A DNA stretch of 64,000 nt from Microstegium vimineum (taxonomy: Eukaryota > Streptophyta > Magnoliopsida > Poales > Poaceae): positions 21,034,350-21,098,349 of the forward strand of contig CM039120.1 of NCBI GenBank assembly GCA_022036555.1, written 5' to 3'. The position numbers and the translations under genes are program-made. This document shows positions 33,229 to 44,629 of this stretch, in pieces (positions within the stretch are counted from its first letter, which is position 1; the number at the start of each line of letters is the position of its first letter). Below the pieces are notes generated by a model, which was not told where the DNA came from, did no database searches, and saw only the letters and a program-made list of their open reading frames with translations.

Positions 33229-35326
33229 TGAAGGACGGAGAACGGCGACCAGAGGGGGGGGTGAATGGGAGCCATATAAAAACCAACTCAAAGACTTGGC
33301 CCTTGTCCCAAACTCACACCCAAAACTTGACCTCGGAAGAGCCGACTTGCACATGACCTAACAAGTAGGTGGACACCTTAGGAAGACCCCTAAAGGTGCA
33401 GCGGAGTGGTCGGAGAAGATGGAGAACAAACGAAGCCACGAACTCGAAACCGATACACCGAGAGTGGTACTCTCAACCCCTAGAGAGAAGAGGCAAGAAC
33501 ACACCCAAAAATACTTATGAGAACTGGTCTCAAAGTACCTAATCATGTTCCTTACGTGAATACGAATCCAACGCAACAAACAGAACTTGATTCGGAGTCC
33601 GGACGAGAGAGAAACGAGCACAAGACTACTTATGTCAGTGACCACAGGACCAAGACGAGTGGTCCAGAGCTAAGGTCCGGAGCTAGGGTCCTTGCTGTAG
33701 TTTTTAGACCACACCACAAGACCACTCGCTATGGTCCGGTGCTATGGTCCGGAGGGTGGTCCGATGGGTGGTCCGACGCTTTTTCTTCTCAAAATCAGCC
33801 AATGCAGTGAGCTCCCAACCTCCGGACTAGTGGTCCGACGGTACCACAGGACTAGTCCGGAGCTTGGTCCGGAGCTAGGGGCTGCTCCACAAACTTTCAG
33901 CCAGACCACAGGACCACTTGCCTATGGTCCGGAGCCTTGTCCAAAGTGGTCCGGAGGGTGGTCCTGAGCTCACGAACAGCGCACAGAAAACTCGTGAAAA
34001 CCGATTTCACTCCGCCAAATCTTCCGAAAACTCAACCAAATGAACTTCAAATACAACCAAACTTTGCAGACATGATCCTTGTGCAGTTGGGGAGCTATCC
34101 CGAAGAAATCATTACTCAATTTTGAGAGGATAAACGGGAACACTCGGATTTGGGGGAGAAAAGGCAAAACAAAGAACGCCGCAAAGAAATCGCTCGATCT
34201 ACGTACTCGTGAGGTTTGAGGAGAAACCCTTCGGTGCAAAGATGCTCCTCATGATTATGAACAACTTGGTTCAAACGGAATTGCAAGAGCTACTCCCTAC
34301 AAAGAGATTTCATCTCGGGAACAAAGAGGGAGCAAAAGCAAAACACGAAGAACACAAGCAAAATGAGTGATGCGATCAAGTAATCAAAGCCGCCATGTCT
34401 TACGGAGGGTAAGGCCTCCGATTCCCACCAAAAACAAAGTGCAAATCCTTACAAAGGTTGGAGATATCAACCTAGGGACCTCATGAACTAGAGAGAGGTT
34501 AAAGAGAGAGAGTTGGGGCTAATGAAAGGTGTTCAAGAGGTGGGATGAGGATACCCCTTCATCCCCTATTGAACAGGGCTTTGGCTATTTCCAAAAGACC
34601 CCCCTAGATACATGACTGAATTACATAGCCCTAAGACATTGTAACCCAAGTCCATAACTCTTAGCCACTCGTTTGAATGGACGGCCCCGCTTCTTGCCGG
34701 AAGTTGCCGTCGCCTCGACGCAACCTCCAGGATTCCGCCACGTGCCATCCCCGCTTCCTCGGAAGCTCCGCCCGGGTTTTGAGGCCCAAACCCACGAAAC
34801 CCGCCACCGGTAGCTTTCGGCACAACTACCGAACCCCGAGCTTTGAGGCCCAAACTCGGAAACCGTCCTTGGATGGTTTTGAGGCCCAAACCACCAAACT
34901 GCTCGACTCGAGTCACCTTGTCCTCGCCCGGTCGAACTTCGAGTCCCCTGAGCCTCCGCTCGACTCGCGCGTCCACCGTCTTGACTCGGTCGACTCGGTC
35001 TACCTCCATGTCTTCTCGCACTCGCCGGTGCCAAGCACTAGCCACCACAGCTAGTCCGCCGGCGCCCATGGTCCCTCGGTCCGAGCCTCGCTTCCGCCCT
35101 TCACCGCTCTCAGTCCATCGGCACGGCAAGCCTCTACTCGACCTTCTCCACGCCATTGACCATTGTCACTAGGCATAGCACCTGCACACCACTAGCCGAT
35201 AGACATGCACAGACTTGCGTTCTCAAGGGGTAAGGGTAAGTCACTCAAACTGAAACACTCACATGTTGGACGATCACTCATCATAAAGCTGAACATACAT
35301 GGGTACTTATCCACCATGTGTTTGCA
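33229..35326 (-). repeat. 5' LTR of Copia-2 (GGTCCGGA subfamily)
   Basis: 2098 bp. Plus-strand ends are tgaaggacgg and gtgtttgca. It shares the ggagcca-ataaaaa start and the GGTCCGGA block with the solo LTR at 47291-49226, and it differs there from the LTRs at 1954 and 13881. The part from about 34570 to 35326 is common to all copies. Confidence 0.85.
33650..33965. repeat. Palindrome-rich GGTCCGGA block in the Copia-2 5' LTR
   Basis: GGTCCGG and CCGGACC recur every 20-40 bases. One perfect palindrome is ggactagtcc (33849-33858). Palindrome-rich cis-regulatory blocks are known in maize Sirevirus LTRs. Confidence 0.7.
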
Positions 35327-35591
35327 ACTTTTATCACATTAGTTCTAGTTCATCCATGAGTCCTTACGAAGTCTCGACGAGCTGCATCTACACGATCTCC
35401 GTCCACCTCGCGAGTTCCACATTTTGAGCAATCTAATCTTTGACGTCTGGGCGCATCGCTGTCGTCTCGTTCAATTTTGATCTAGTTATCGTCCTTGTCG
35501 ATTAACTTGTCAAATCGACTAGCGCACCTTGGATATCTAATTCAGGTATAAGCCCGAGGTGTTCGCAGATCTGACGCTTTTTGTGTCAACA
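35327..35591 (+). repeat. 3' LTR fragment of Gypsy-B
   Basis: 265 bp matching 7306-7570 end to end with scattered transitions. It ends TGTGTCAACA, followed by TSD gtctc. The first 535 bp of this LTR are missing. Confidence 0.9.
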
Positions 35592-36740
35592 GTCTCCCAA
35601 ATCGCAACTCATAAGAAGTCTTTTTCTTGAAAGCTCGGAGAAAAATGCGATTGGAAACATAGCAAGCAGAACTGATCGCTTCGGCCCAATACCGCCTAGG
35701 AGTCCTATGCTCATCGAGCATCGTCCTGGCCATCTCAACATGGGTCTGATTCTTACGCTCAACAACACTGTTCTGCTGGGGAGTGTGCGGAGAGAAAAAC
35801 TAGTGATCGAGACCCAAAGAAGAGCAAAGAGTTGCAAAGTGAGCATTCTTGAATTTTGTGCCATTGTCACTGCGGATAGCTCTCATGGCATTTTTAGGTA
35901 GCTCATTTTGCAATCTCAAAATCAGATCTCGAACAAGTGGAAAAGCCTCCTCCTTACTCTCCAAAAAGAACACCCAAGAGTACCTCGAGTAGTCATCAAC
36001 GACTACAACAACATACCACTTCCCTCCTTCCGACCTGACCTGAGCTGGACCAAATGTGTCCATGTGTAAGAGCTCGCTGTGTTGTTTGGTCATAATCTCA
36101 GTCATAGGAGGATGCAAAGCGACAACCATCTTGCCATGCCTGCAAGGATGGCAAACTAGATCCTTCTCGAACTTCAGCTTTGGCAATCCTTGGATAAGGT
36201 CCATCGAGCTAAGCCTTACAAGCAAGTCGAAGCTAATATGTCCCAATCTCCTATGCCACTTCCAAAGCTCAGAGGAAGAACCGGCAAGAAGACAATGAGA
36301 AAGACCGGAAGAGATAGAAAAATCCGCACGAAAAACCTTCCCGAAGGGTAAAATCCGGCACACAAGCTCATCCCGAGAGTCCAAAATACGAGAAAGATCA
36401 GGCTTAAAGCTCACTTCAAAACCGTCATCAAGGAGTTGCGAAACCGAGAGAAGGTTAAAATGCAAATTCGCAACCAAAGCAACATCCTTGAGAACAAAAG
36501 ATGGATTGACACAAATGGACCCTCGGGACACAACCTTACCTCTACTCTTCTCCCCGAATGTGATATACTCAGTGTGACGCACAGGATCGAGGTTGGAGAA
36601 CCACTTGGCACTTCCGGTCATATGGCATGAGCAACCGGAATCCACAAGTCAAGTCTCCTCCAGCCCTCCTTCCTACATGAATAAAAAGACATAGGGTGAG
36701 CAAATGGTGCAACACTGAGGTTAGTAAACTGTGAAGGATA
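35592..36740 (-). pseudogene. Copia-1 protease and integrase
   Basis: Read leftward. The protease motif VDSGCSCHMTG near 36645 keeps the active-site DSG. It is followed by the gag-pre-integrase HHCC (WKWHRRLGHISF, LVCHPCRHGK) and the integrase core with LHMDTFGP and IRSDNGT. The frame of 281 codons ends at TAG 35800-35802. Beyond it the third catalytic Glu region reads QQNSVVERKNQ, and the sequence runs on to 35592. There Gypsy-B interrupts the domain, which resumes at 6770. On the other side Gypsy-D is inserted at 36745/36746 in the region between gag and protease. Confidence 0.85.
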
Positions 36741-36745
36741 CCAGT

Positions 36746-37934
36746 TGTCGGAGATCTAATTTAATGACAAACTCTCAAAAACAAACCAACAAATAAAAGG
36801 CCCATCTAGGAGAAATAGCCGCAGGCCCACAAAGAAGAGGCGTAGACTCACAGAACCCCGCCGGCCCGGGTAGGTAGACGCGCCTCCGGGCAGACGTGTT
36901 TTCGTCTCGCCCGACGCGGGGAGCGAGACGGTTCCACAGCCAGCGGAAGACGTGAAGAGCGCCGCTGGTAGGGAAAAGACCTATTTACCCCTTCTAGAAG
37001 GTGACAGCTATCGCTCTGTAGGCGCTGACGGTGCAAATGCCGAAAAGAATGGAGGTACACCACCTTGAGGATAGTACACCTGGTATAAACCGGAGTGCAG
37101 GATAACACCCTAGTCCCCTACTAAAACAGAGACACGACGAGTCCTCCAGCCAGGGATGGGATGGAATCGAACATCTGAACAGGCAGGACCCACGCTTGCA
37201 AGAAGCAACGGCAACTCCTCCGGCCACCGGGCCCCTATAGAAACCCTCCAAATAGAAGTACATCGGGTACATGGGGCCCACCAGGTAACGAAACCCATTG
37301 GCCCGGAGTGAAGAAATCCGCCGTACACAAAAAGAATTATAAGAAGGTACAGCCGTGTACCTTCCAATGGTACAACGAACTCCATGGCTCTACTATGCTA
37401 TGGGTTCAACCGGACCCCTCCCCCCGTATCCTTTAGCGATGCAACGAGGAGCTGACACGACTCCCCTCCTCCGACCAAGTATGAAGACAATAGGAATATA
37501 GTATTATAAGTGCCCAACATCCTTCATGAGGAAGGAAAGGGCTCGGTATCCTAGCTAGATATCCTTCGACGCATGCTTGTAACTCCCCTTCCCTCCTTGT
37601 GACTATAAAAGGAGGATAGGGGGGACGACTCAAGGGACCCCGGGCTCTCCACTCTCTAGCTTCCAGAGAAAGAGATCCCACACACACACACCCGAAGAAC
37701 ACGGCTAGTTGATAGCGTACATACTCACTACACCATTAGAGACCTAGGGCTCATACCCTCTCTCTCGAACCAGCTTGTAGCCCCAGGCAAGCAGAGATAA
37801 GGAACACGAGCAGCTCCACACTGGATGTAGGGATTTCTTGCCCGAACCAGTATAAACCTCTTGCCTCTTTGTCTCACCATTCGGAAACCGACACGCGTAC
37901 AAATTTACTCGTTGGTAGTTTCTTAACACCGATA
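36746..37934 (+). repeat. 5' LTR of Gypsy-D
   Basis: 1189 bp from TGTCGGAGATC to CACCGATA. The terminal CA has become TA, while the 3' LTR keeps CACCGACA. Short open frames inside are shadows. Confidence 0.9.
37613..37621 (+). promoter_or_regulatory. TATA box of the Gypsy-D 5' LTR
   Basis: ctataaaag. It is repeated at 63278-63286 in the 3' LTR. Confidence 0.65.
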
Positions 37935-37960
37935 GTTAGCGCGCTAGGTAGGGGGCATCG
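37935..37960 (+). promoter_or_regulatory. Primer-binding region of Gypsy-D
   Basis: gttagcgcgctaggtaggggg follows the LTR. It resembles the ggcgcgccaggtaggggg leader seen in many grass Gypsy elements, with C/G to T/A transitions. Confidence 0.5.
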
Positions 37961-37987
37961 CGTGTCACGACGATTTAGTGGTTCCAA

Positions 37988-39648
37988 ATGGCCGCCTTCA
38001 ACTTCGGCAACCCCGGGCTCTCCTTCATCCGCTTTGGGAGCTTGGAGTTTGCCTGCTCCGCGAACGGTACTGTCATCCGTGTGTTGTCATTGCCGGACCA
38101 GGTCGTTGGCACCCTGGCACGGTCGAATGAGGCTCTGGGGCGACGGAGCCCTAGAGTCAACCTTGCCGGACTTAGGGAGAAAACCCTTCCAAACTATGAC
38201 AGAGCACTCCACCAGTTCGAAGCATTCGCGCGCGGCCTGGGGGACTCTGACGACGATGACCACGAAACCAACCACGCCACTGAGCACCCCGTGTTGCATT
38301 TCGTGCGTTCTCAGTACGACTACCTCCTGGATTCGGACCCCAGCTCCGACGACGACGAAGCACCGTTAAGCGATAGCCGCCTCGGGGCCCTCGTCTCGAC
38401 GGAAAGGGTCCACCAGGACACCAAGGGATGTGTCGGCAAGCTCCTCCCAGGTTCCGACGCAGGGAAGGAGCCTGCCGGCGGTAGAGCGGCGTACTACGCC
38501 TCGGACGAGCAGTCCTCCGAGGGCAGTGACCGCCCGCTCCTCCGTCGGCGTTGGTCACGTCAGCGCACCGAAGGCCCAAGAGCACCGCGACCCTCCTCGG
38601 TCCGCGCATAGAGACATGCACTCGCCTACATCGACGCCGCCATCCAGATCGAGGGAGGCGCGCCGATAGAAGAGGGCGTTCCCATAACGTACCCGTTTGG
38701 TCTCGTCGGCGCCGCATCCATCCTCGAACGACTCATCACCCTGAAAATGACCGATACCCAAGACGACGAGTTGGTGGGAACCATCAACTCATTCTATGAC
38801 CTCCTGACCGAGGACAACATGGCTCTCTCTGGCACTGACAGCACGGGGACTGAGCACGTCACCCCGGAGGTCAGCGAGGTCCCCTCGCGGGAATGCTTCA
38901 TGTGCGATGGAAGGGAGGACACCCCCGAAGGAGCCGTGCGCGACGTCAATGAGGACAACAACGAAATACTTCCGGCCAACCCTCGGGATATTACGCCACC
39001 GTACGACAACCTAGATGCCATGCAGGCCCGGCTGGAGGAATTCGACGACGCTCGTCGCCAGATCGACGACGAGCGCGCTTTTCTTGAGCAGCAACTGCAC
39101 CTAAGGCCGGAGATCGACCCTCGAGCCCGAGCTCGGGACGTGCAACGCCGCATCATCGAGGATGACATGTCTCCACTCACCTTTCCAAGGGCGCAGTAGA
39201 ACATAGCAGCTGCCACCATGCTCATGAGACAGTTCCCAGAACCCGCGATGCCCGAGGAAAAGAAGCTCAGAGGGGAGCTGTGTTTCCTTCTTGACCGTGC
39301 GGTGGCCCTGCAGGCGGAATGCTCGGCACGGCAAAGAGCAGGCGCTCTCTCCAGTGCTCCCAACATGCCACAACCTGAGAACTCCGTTCGCCAGAGACTG
39401 AAACCAACCCTTGCGAAGGATCAGGAACCGGTCAGGCGGCGTCCCGGCCGCGTGGCGCGTCACGAAAGTGATGACCGCGAGCCGAGCGACAGCGATGACG
39501 ACGACAGGCGACGCGGGCGTCACCCGCGCAGGGGTGGACGACATGACCCTGCCGTGGACTGGGACTCTAGCCCAGAGCCCACCGGACTGCGATGTTTTTC
39601 TGCTCGCATACACGCCGCACGGATCCCATCACGTTTTCGACCACCAAC
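37988..39648 (+). pseudogene. Gypsy-D gag, N-terminal part
   Basis: ATG 37988 opens MAAFNFGNPGLS. One frame runs to 39648 with only two interruptions, TAG at 38609-38611 and TAG at 39197-39199. It includes acidic segments (SDDDDHE, SSDDDE), a probable coiled coil near 39020-39110 (QARLEEFDDARRQIDDERAF) and a basic Arg/Asp tail (SDDDDRRRGRHPRRGG) leading to RFRPPT. Gypsy-E is inserted after 39648. The frame resumes correctly at 55527 with the capsid domain. Tat-lineage gag proteins with long N-terminal extensions are common. Confidence 0.75.
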
Positions 39649-41042
39649 TGTTGACACAAAATGTGACGCACTGTGCCTCACACACACCAAGCCGGAAAGT
39701 GTAGCTTCAATCGGGTGCCCGGGTGTTTCGGAATCCGAGAACGTGTCAGTCAGTTTAACCTAAAACTAACAAGGGATGAAAATCATTAGATATAACCTGG
39801 AACATGCCGGATGAGACCAGACAGTTCCATATATACGGCCCTGAAGCCACTTACAACGACATACAACTATAGAAGTTGTCTGCCAACATATTTTATAGAT
39901 CATCTGGCTAAAACAGTCATGGAGTACATAAAGTATTGATAGCCGAATGTGTGTGCATGGGAAGAGTACATTTTGAACGAATCATAAATCACGATAATAT
40001 AAAGCGTACCCAAGCTCGGCAAATCAACCGAATTGGGATCCATGACGAAGGAACACATAAGCTAAACATGATCAATCTAGTCTAAGCTTGCACCTGTCGC
40101 ACGATACCTAGCTTTGTCAAAGCTTGAACGACATTTAACATGCATGAACCCGCAACACGTAACAACCTAGATTGAACTAATTCAGCTATCATGAATGTAA
40201 GATCTAACTATATAAACAACATGAAAGTTGTTAACATATAAATAGATCTATGATAAAAAAAAAGAGCCGAATCGTATTAATCTAGATTGGGCAAAAGATT
40301 GTTGCATATATATAAAATAACTGAAGCATGCAACACGTGATAACTTAATGAATCTATTAGATTTTTCCAAATCTAATAGAGCTGGTAAATATCTTGCTTT
40401 TGCTAAGCGTAGCAAGCAAACACCCAGCGCACGACATCTACTTACAAACGAAACATAAGCGAAGACTTCTTGATTAACAAGCAATGATCCGCCGCACGAT
40501 CATTGAAAATAAACAAGACTACTTGCATCAATATGTAAATCCACCGCATGATAGTAGACATGATAACAAGGTTGTCGGGACTTACGGAGGTCGACGGATC
40601 GATGATTCCTCTCGAAGAACTCGACGACACGACAAAAAGGACTCGAAGTTGGCACGGGGCCGGTTGTATTGATTTGGTTGTGAACACTTTTACAATGGCC
40701 AAGGGTTTATATTTATACCCTGGTCATGACATGAGTCCTAAAAGGACACGATTACAAAATATTAAAGAAAACACGACACTTTTGACTCTAGATTCCTTTG
40801 GAGTCTTTATTTCATTAATTATCACAATCTTTGTTGCCCGATCGGCTCTTCACTTGCCGATTTCGTCGCTTCAACCGCCTCTTTCTTAGAATAGCTGACC
40901 GCACGATCACTTGCCGATTCTTTTAGAATTTAGCCGACCGCATGGACACCTACCGAATGCTCTGAGTGCCTGTTCTCTGCGACTTTACTGCGTACTGGCC
41001 CACTTGTCATCCTCCTAAGTATACCAAAATCCAGTGTTAACA
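39649..41042 (-). repeat. 3' LTR of Gypsy-E
   Basis: 1394 bp. Plus-strand ends are tgttgacac and gtgttaaca. A minus-strand TATA (ggtataaatataaac) lies at about 40705-40719. Confidence 0.9.
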
Positions 41043-41060
41043 CATGCCCCTCAATTTTGG
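41043..41060 (-). promoter_or_regulatory. Polypurine tract of Gypsy-E
   Basis: On the minus strand, aaaattgaggggcatg abuts the LTR start TGTTAACAC. This confirms the minus orientation of the element. Confidence 0.65.
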
Positions 41061-41196
41061 GATAAAAGTCATTTAATTTTATTCTAAAATTGACCACAAG
41101 CTTCCTTTTCTTCTTAGGTCAACACTGTCCGATACCGCAACCGCCGCTCAAGGAATCCAAGCCCCAGCACATTCTCGAATTCATCCCGAATCTTCA

Positions 41197-44100
41197 ATGG
41201 CGACTCAGGACGAAATCCCAGAGGTAAACTTTATTCACTTACACGCACTTGACAATCCCGATTGGTTTTCTTGCTTTTCTCCCAACTCACTTGTTTCTTC
41301 AATTCCATCATTTTGAAGGAATACAAGAACGACATTTTGATCCCCTATGCTGCAAGTCCTGATTCTTACTTCCTTGGTCCAATGGGGAATCCTGACCCAA
41401 CTAAGATCATTGAGAAAGAAACTTTAAGAATACCCTTCAAGTCTGGAGTCACTTCTCCCAACCGATGGCAAAATACCTTCAAGACCTGGCTGTCTCCTCC
41501 AATTGTCGGATGGCAAAACTGGTACCGGAGAATGTTGGAAAAGAGCAGCAGCCATTGGGATGATCAAGACATCAATCACTATCTAGAACTATCCCTATCA
41601 GAAATGCCTAGAAATGAACCCCTTCTGATGGCAGCTTCCCATTTTTGGTCTAATGCAATCAATGCCTTTGTTTTCGGTCACGGCATGATGACCCCTACTT
41701 TGGCTGATGTGTTCATGATGACTGGCCTAAATGTGTCACAACCAGTATATCCCTCTAAGTACAAGAGCACAAGCAACCAAAAAGCTGTCAAATCTGGAGG
41801 TGGATGGGTTGGATACATTCAAACCTATATGGAAGCATCTGGTGTTGTTTCTGACAATGAATGCAAAGCCTTCATGAACATGTGGCTATGCAGGTTCATC
41901 TTCTATGGAAAATCCAATGAGCCAACTTTAAATCACATGGTGATGGTTGAAGACTTAGTTGCAGGCTCCCTGATACCTCTTGGCAAATATCTGCTAGGAT
42001 CTGTCTATCATATGATGCATCACATCACTGCCCAGATGCATCAGAGTGTAGAAATTTCTTGCATAAGTGGCCCATGGTGGTTTGCTCAGATGTGGCTGCA
42101 ACTATACATGCATTAGATAGTCTTTGTGCCTCCCCATAACCTGAGCTTTCCTTCAGTCAACTATGCTAAAGGCAGTATAGCAAGAACGAAGGGCTGTCAA
42201 ACTTAAGGAGAAGCAACATCTTCCATCAGTATTGACATGGACATTGGTCACCTCTTCAAATTGTTTTTCAAGGGTTTTGACAATGTGCTTTGGCTCCCTT
42301 ACAGAGAAAATGATAGCTTAACTCTCCCCTACAAATTCAGCTATGAATCCGGCTATTCGGACAAGGTGTCCACATGGATTTTCAACTCCTTCATTAAACC
42401 TTGCATCTTGCCAGCCGAATTCCATCATGGGAGGTTAGTGCACCCTACCTATGAATTCTACAATCCCAATATGGCATCCAGGCAATTAGGATGTGGACAG
42501 TTGCCTCCAAGATCTTTCTTCTCAACAACCATAAGATACAGGGAGCTGATCACAAATGAAACAGAAGCTAAAAAGGTCTTTGATCTTGGATGGGATTTGC
42601 CAACATATGAACCCTCTCCATTTGGGTTAGTAGATATTGCCTACTCCCTTTTTGCTTCCTGGTGGCAAGAGTGGCACAACCACATCTTCAACATATCAGT
42701 GCACCCTTTATGCCAAGATCTGCAACCCCAATTTGCATCTGATAGTGAGGTAATCTCATTATACTTGTTACTTCCTGCTTTTGAATTCACCTCCTCTCAT
42801 TTTAAAATCCGGCCATGCACAGGACTTTGAGCCTACTCCTACTAATAAAGTAGTTCAGTACTACTCAGCCGGACCCAATCCTACACTAGGTTTTAATGCT
42901 CCAACTCTGGCAACCTTCATGAAGATCCCTGCAACTACAGCTACTGCACCTTCAGGAGGAGAAGGCAAAAGGAAGACACTTGAAAATTTTCATGTGTTTA
43001 GAAGGGTCAGATCCAAGAAAGTCAAGCGGTCTCCTAAGGTATGAATCTCCTATTCGGCAATAAACTTCACTTGGCAATAACTCTGACTGTTTTTATATCA
43101 ATCACTTCTACTGTAGCCACATGTTGACATCCCTAGATAAAGCAATGTTGCAACAACAGTGGACATTCCTCTTCAAACTTCTACTGAAGATGCAGAAGCT
43201 CAACCATTGGCAGAAACTCATGAAGCCAAAGGCACAGATGCCCATGAAACGGCCAAGCACATTGGTAATATCATTCGGCTGATCCTCTTCTCTCTTTATA
43301 TGACATTTGTTTCCTGTCCTTATATTTTATTACCTGCATCACTGGAAATAGATGAAACCATAAACAATCCAGCAGAAGAACCCTCCTCTAGTCTAGCTCT
43401 AGATTCACCATCCCTGGGCATCCAATCAAGCCTCCAACCAGATCAGGACACTACCCCCCTTGATCAATCAGCACAGCAGGTAACATCTCTCCTTAAACTA
43501 TTCTTTCAGCACACTTATCCAGTCGGCTAACACTCCTTTCTCTCTCAAGAACACTGCTAAACCGACTACCAGCTATTCTTTCACTGTTGAGGATTTCATC
43601 AATGAAAAAGGTGAAGAAGCCACCTCTCAGCAGACTTTGTCAGTGGAAAATCAAGCTCGGTTGAAGGATATAGCTAATCTGCTGAACAAGGACATCAACA
43701 TTCTGGTCCAAGACTCAGATCAGATAAAAGATCTCCTTGAGCTCATCAATCAAGATCTCCCACCTGTCCTTAAGGCTTCTCTGGAATCTGCAGCCAACCT
43801 TGATGATTTTTTTGCTGTGGTGAAGAGGGCAAACAAAAATATAGCCTCTAGGACTGTCTTGCAGAACAACTGGTCTCTGAAGAAGCAAGAAGCCAAAGCT
43901 TTGTACTCCCAACTTCAAGTCACCAAAGACTCATTGCTGACTATGGAGTCTGAGCTGAAAATTATGAATGATGAGAAAATCAAATTAGAGGCTCAACTAA
44001 CTGAACTGAACGCCAAAATTCAGTCCCATGAAGCCAAGATGACAGATTTGTCGAATTCTATAGAAGCAACTTCATCAAAAATGTCAATCATCCTGAAAGA

Positions 44101-44230
44101 AGATCAACAGCTCAAAGCAAAACTGTCTAGCATCCAGAGTTTTGAAAATGAAGATCGGAAAGTGCTGGACAATGTTAGCCGAATCAGGACTGAGGCCTTA
44201 GATGCCATCAGCCAGCTTCTGAGCCGATAG
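41197..44230 (+). pseudogene. Antisense six-exon plant mobile domain (PMD) gene inside Gypsy-E
   Basis: Exons are 41197-41223, 41319-42749, 42823-43038, 43117-43264, 43352-43479 and 43550-44230. All five introns are GT-AG and the phases close exactly, giving 877 codons including the stop. Exon 2 carries the PMD signature: LMAASHFWSNAINAFVF, then MTPTLADVFMMTGL (about residues 115-160), and MWLCRFIFYG with PLGKYLLG later. The last exon is a long coiled coil (LTMESELKIMNDEKIKLEAQ and neighbours). Stops at 42114-42116 and near 42206 in exon 2 and near 43138 in exon 4 disable it. PMD genes (MAIN/MAIL1 relatives) are known to have been captured by plant transposons. Its start lies 155 bp inside the 3' LTR, so the LTR could supply antisense transcription. 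Confidence 0.85.
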
Positions 44231-44508
44231 AAATACGGCTTGTAATAGATCAAGCACAACACATTTTGCCTCTAAACAATTGGATGTCTCTACTGTTCAC
44301 TTCTATATACTTCTATAATTGGCTCTGTTATTTTCCCGATTAGATCTTAGTCGATCGCCTCTAGCTCTTTGATAACCAATTGCACTTTATCCTTCCAATT
44401 CGGAGACACAGCCGAGTGACTCTTGATTTATCCGAGCCTGGCCTAGCCCAGTAATGGCCCATCCGAAAGGGAAAAACCCTAACCTGTCGCTTGGCATTCT
44501 CACTCGGC

Positions 44509-44519
44509 TTATAAATAAA
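44509..44519 (+). promoter_or_regulatory. TATA box before the second antisense gene of Gypsy-E
   Basis: ttataaataaa lies about 115 bp upstream of the ATG at 44630, in the gap after the PMD gene. This suggests the second gene has its own promoter. Confidence 0.5.
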
Positions 44520-44629
44520 CCTTCCTTTTTCTGCCTTTGTCAATAGTTTCAATCAAGCATTCTCACCTCCACTTCTCGACTTTCTTCGCATAGGTCAACC
44601 CAGAGGAAAACCTAACCTCTATAGTAACA

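Larger units (their letters stand above)
13881..35326 (-). mobile_element. Copia-2: chimeric Sirevirus inside Gypsy-B
   Basis: A minus-strand Sirevirus runs from its 5' LTR (33229-35326) through gag, protease, integrase, reverse transcriptase and RNase H to a 3' LTR (13881-15809). The two LTRs belong to different subfamilies. The 5' one has GGTCCGGA blocks and the 3' one has GTCCGACG blocks, and the start of each also differs. The flanks carry no TSD (tttac at 13876-13880, acttt at 35327-35331), and a large part of Gypsy-B is missing between them. The simplest reading is recombination between two separate Sirevirus insertions. Gypsy-C and a small DNA element are inserted inside it. Confidence 0.75.
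6771..35591 (+). mobile_element. Gypsy-B: Tat-lineage Ty3/Gypsy element, nested
   Basis: A perfect 5-bp TSD, gtctc, flanks it (6766-6770 and 35592-35596). Removing the element restores the integrase reading of Copia-1. It has a complete 5' LTR, gag through the start of the integrase core (to 13880), and only the last 265 bp of the 3' LTR (35327-35591). Everything between the integrase core and that LTR fragment has been lost. The space is occupied by the chimeric Copia-2 with its own insertions. Protein-level resemblance to Gypsy-E is high across protease, reverse transcriptase and integrase. Confidence 0.85.

Noticed and set aside
14700..35172. Arg/Ser/Thr-rich ORFs in Sirevirus LTRs (for example 15299-15655, 34566-35156, 34843-35172, 48472-48939)
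   Set aside because: They occur in the same LTR segment in several frames and on both strands, without conserved starts. They are composition shadows of the LTR.
36848..37702. Minus-strand ORFs in the Gypsy-D LTR (36848-37108, 36994-37281, 37110-37385, 37433-37702) and their twins at 62549-63307
   Set aside because: These are LTR shadows duplicated with the LTR, and the true transcription direction is plus.
38172..38717. 181-codon minus-strand ORF opposite Gypsy-D gag, and 38794-39366
   Set aside because: Both are shadows of the GC-rich gag frame on the plus strand.
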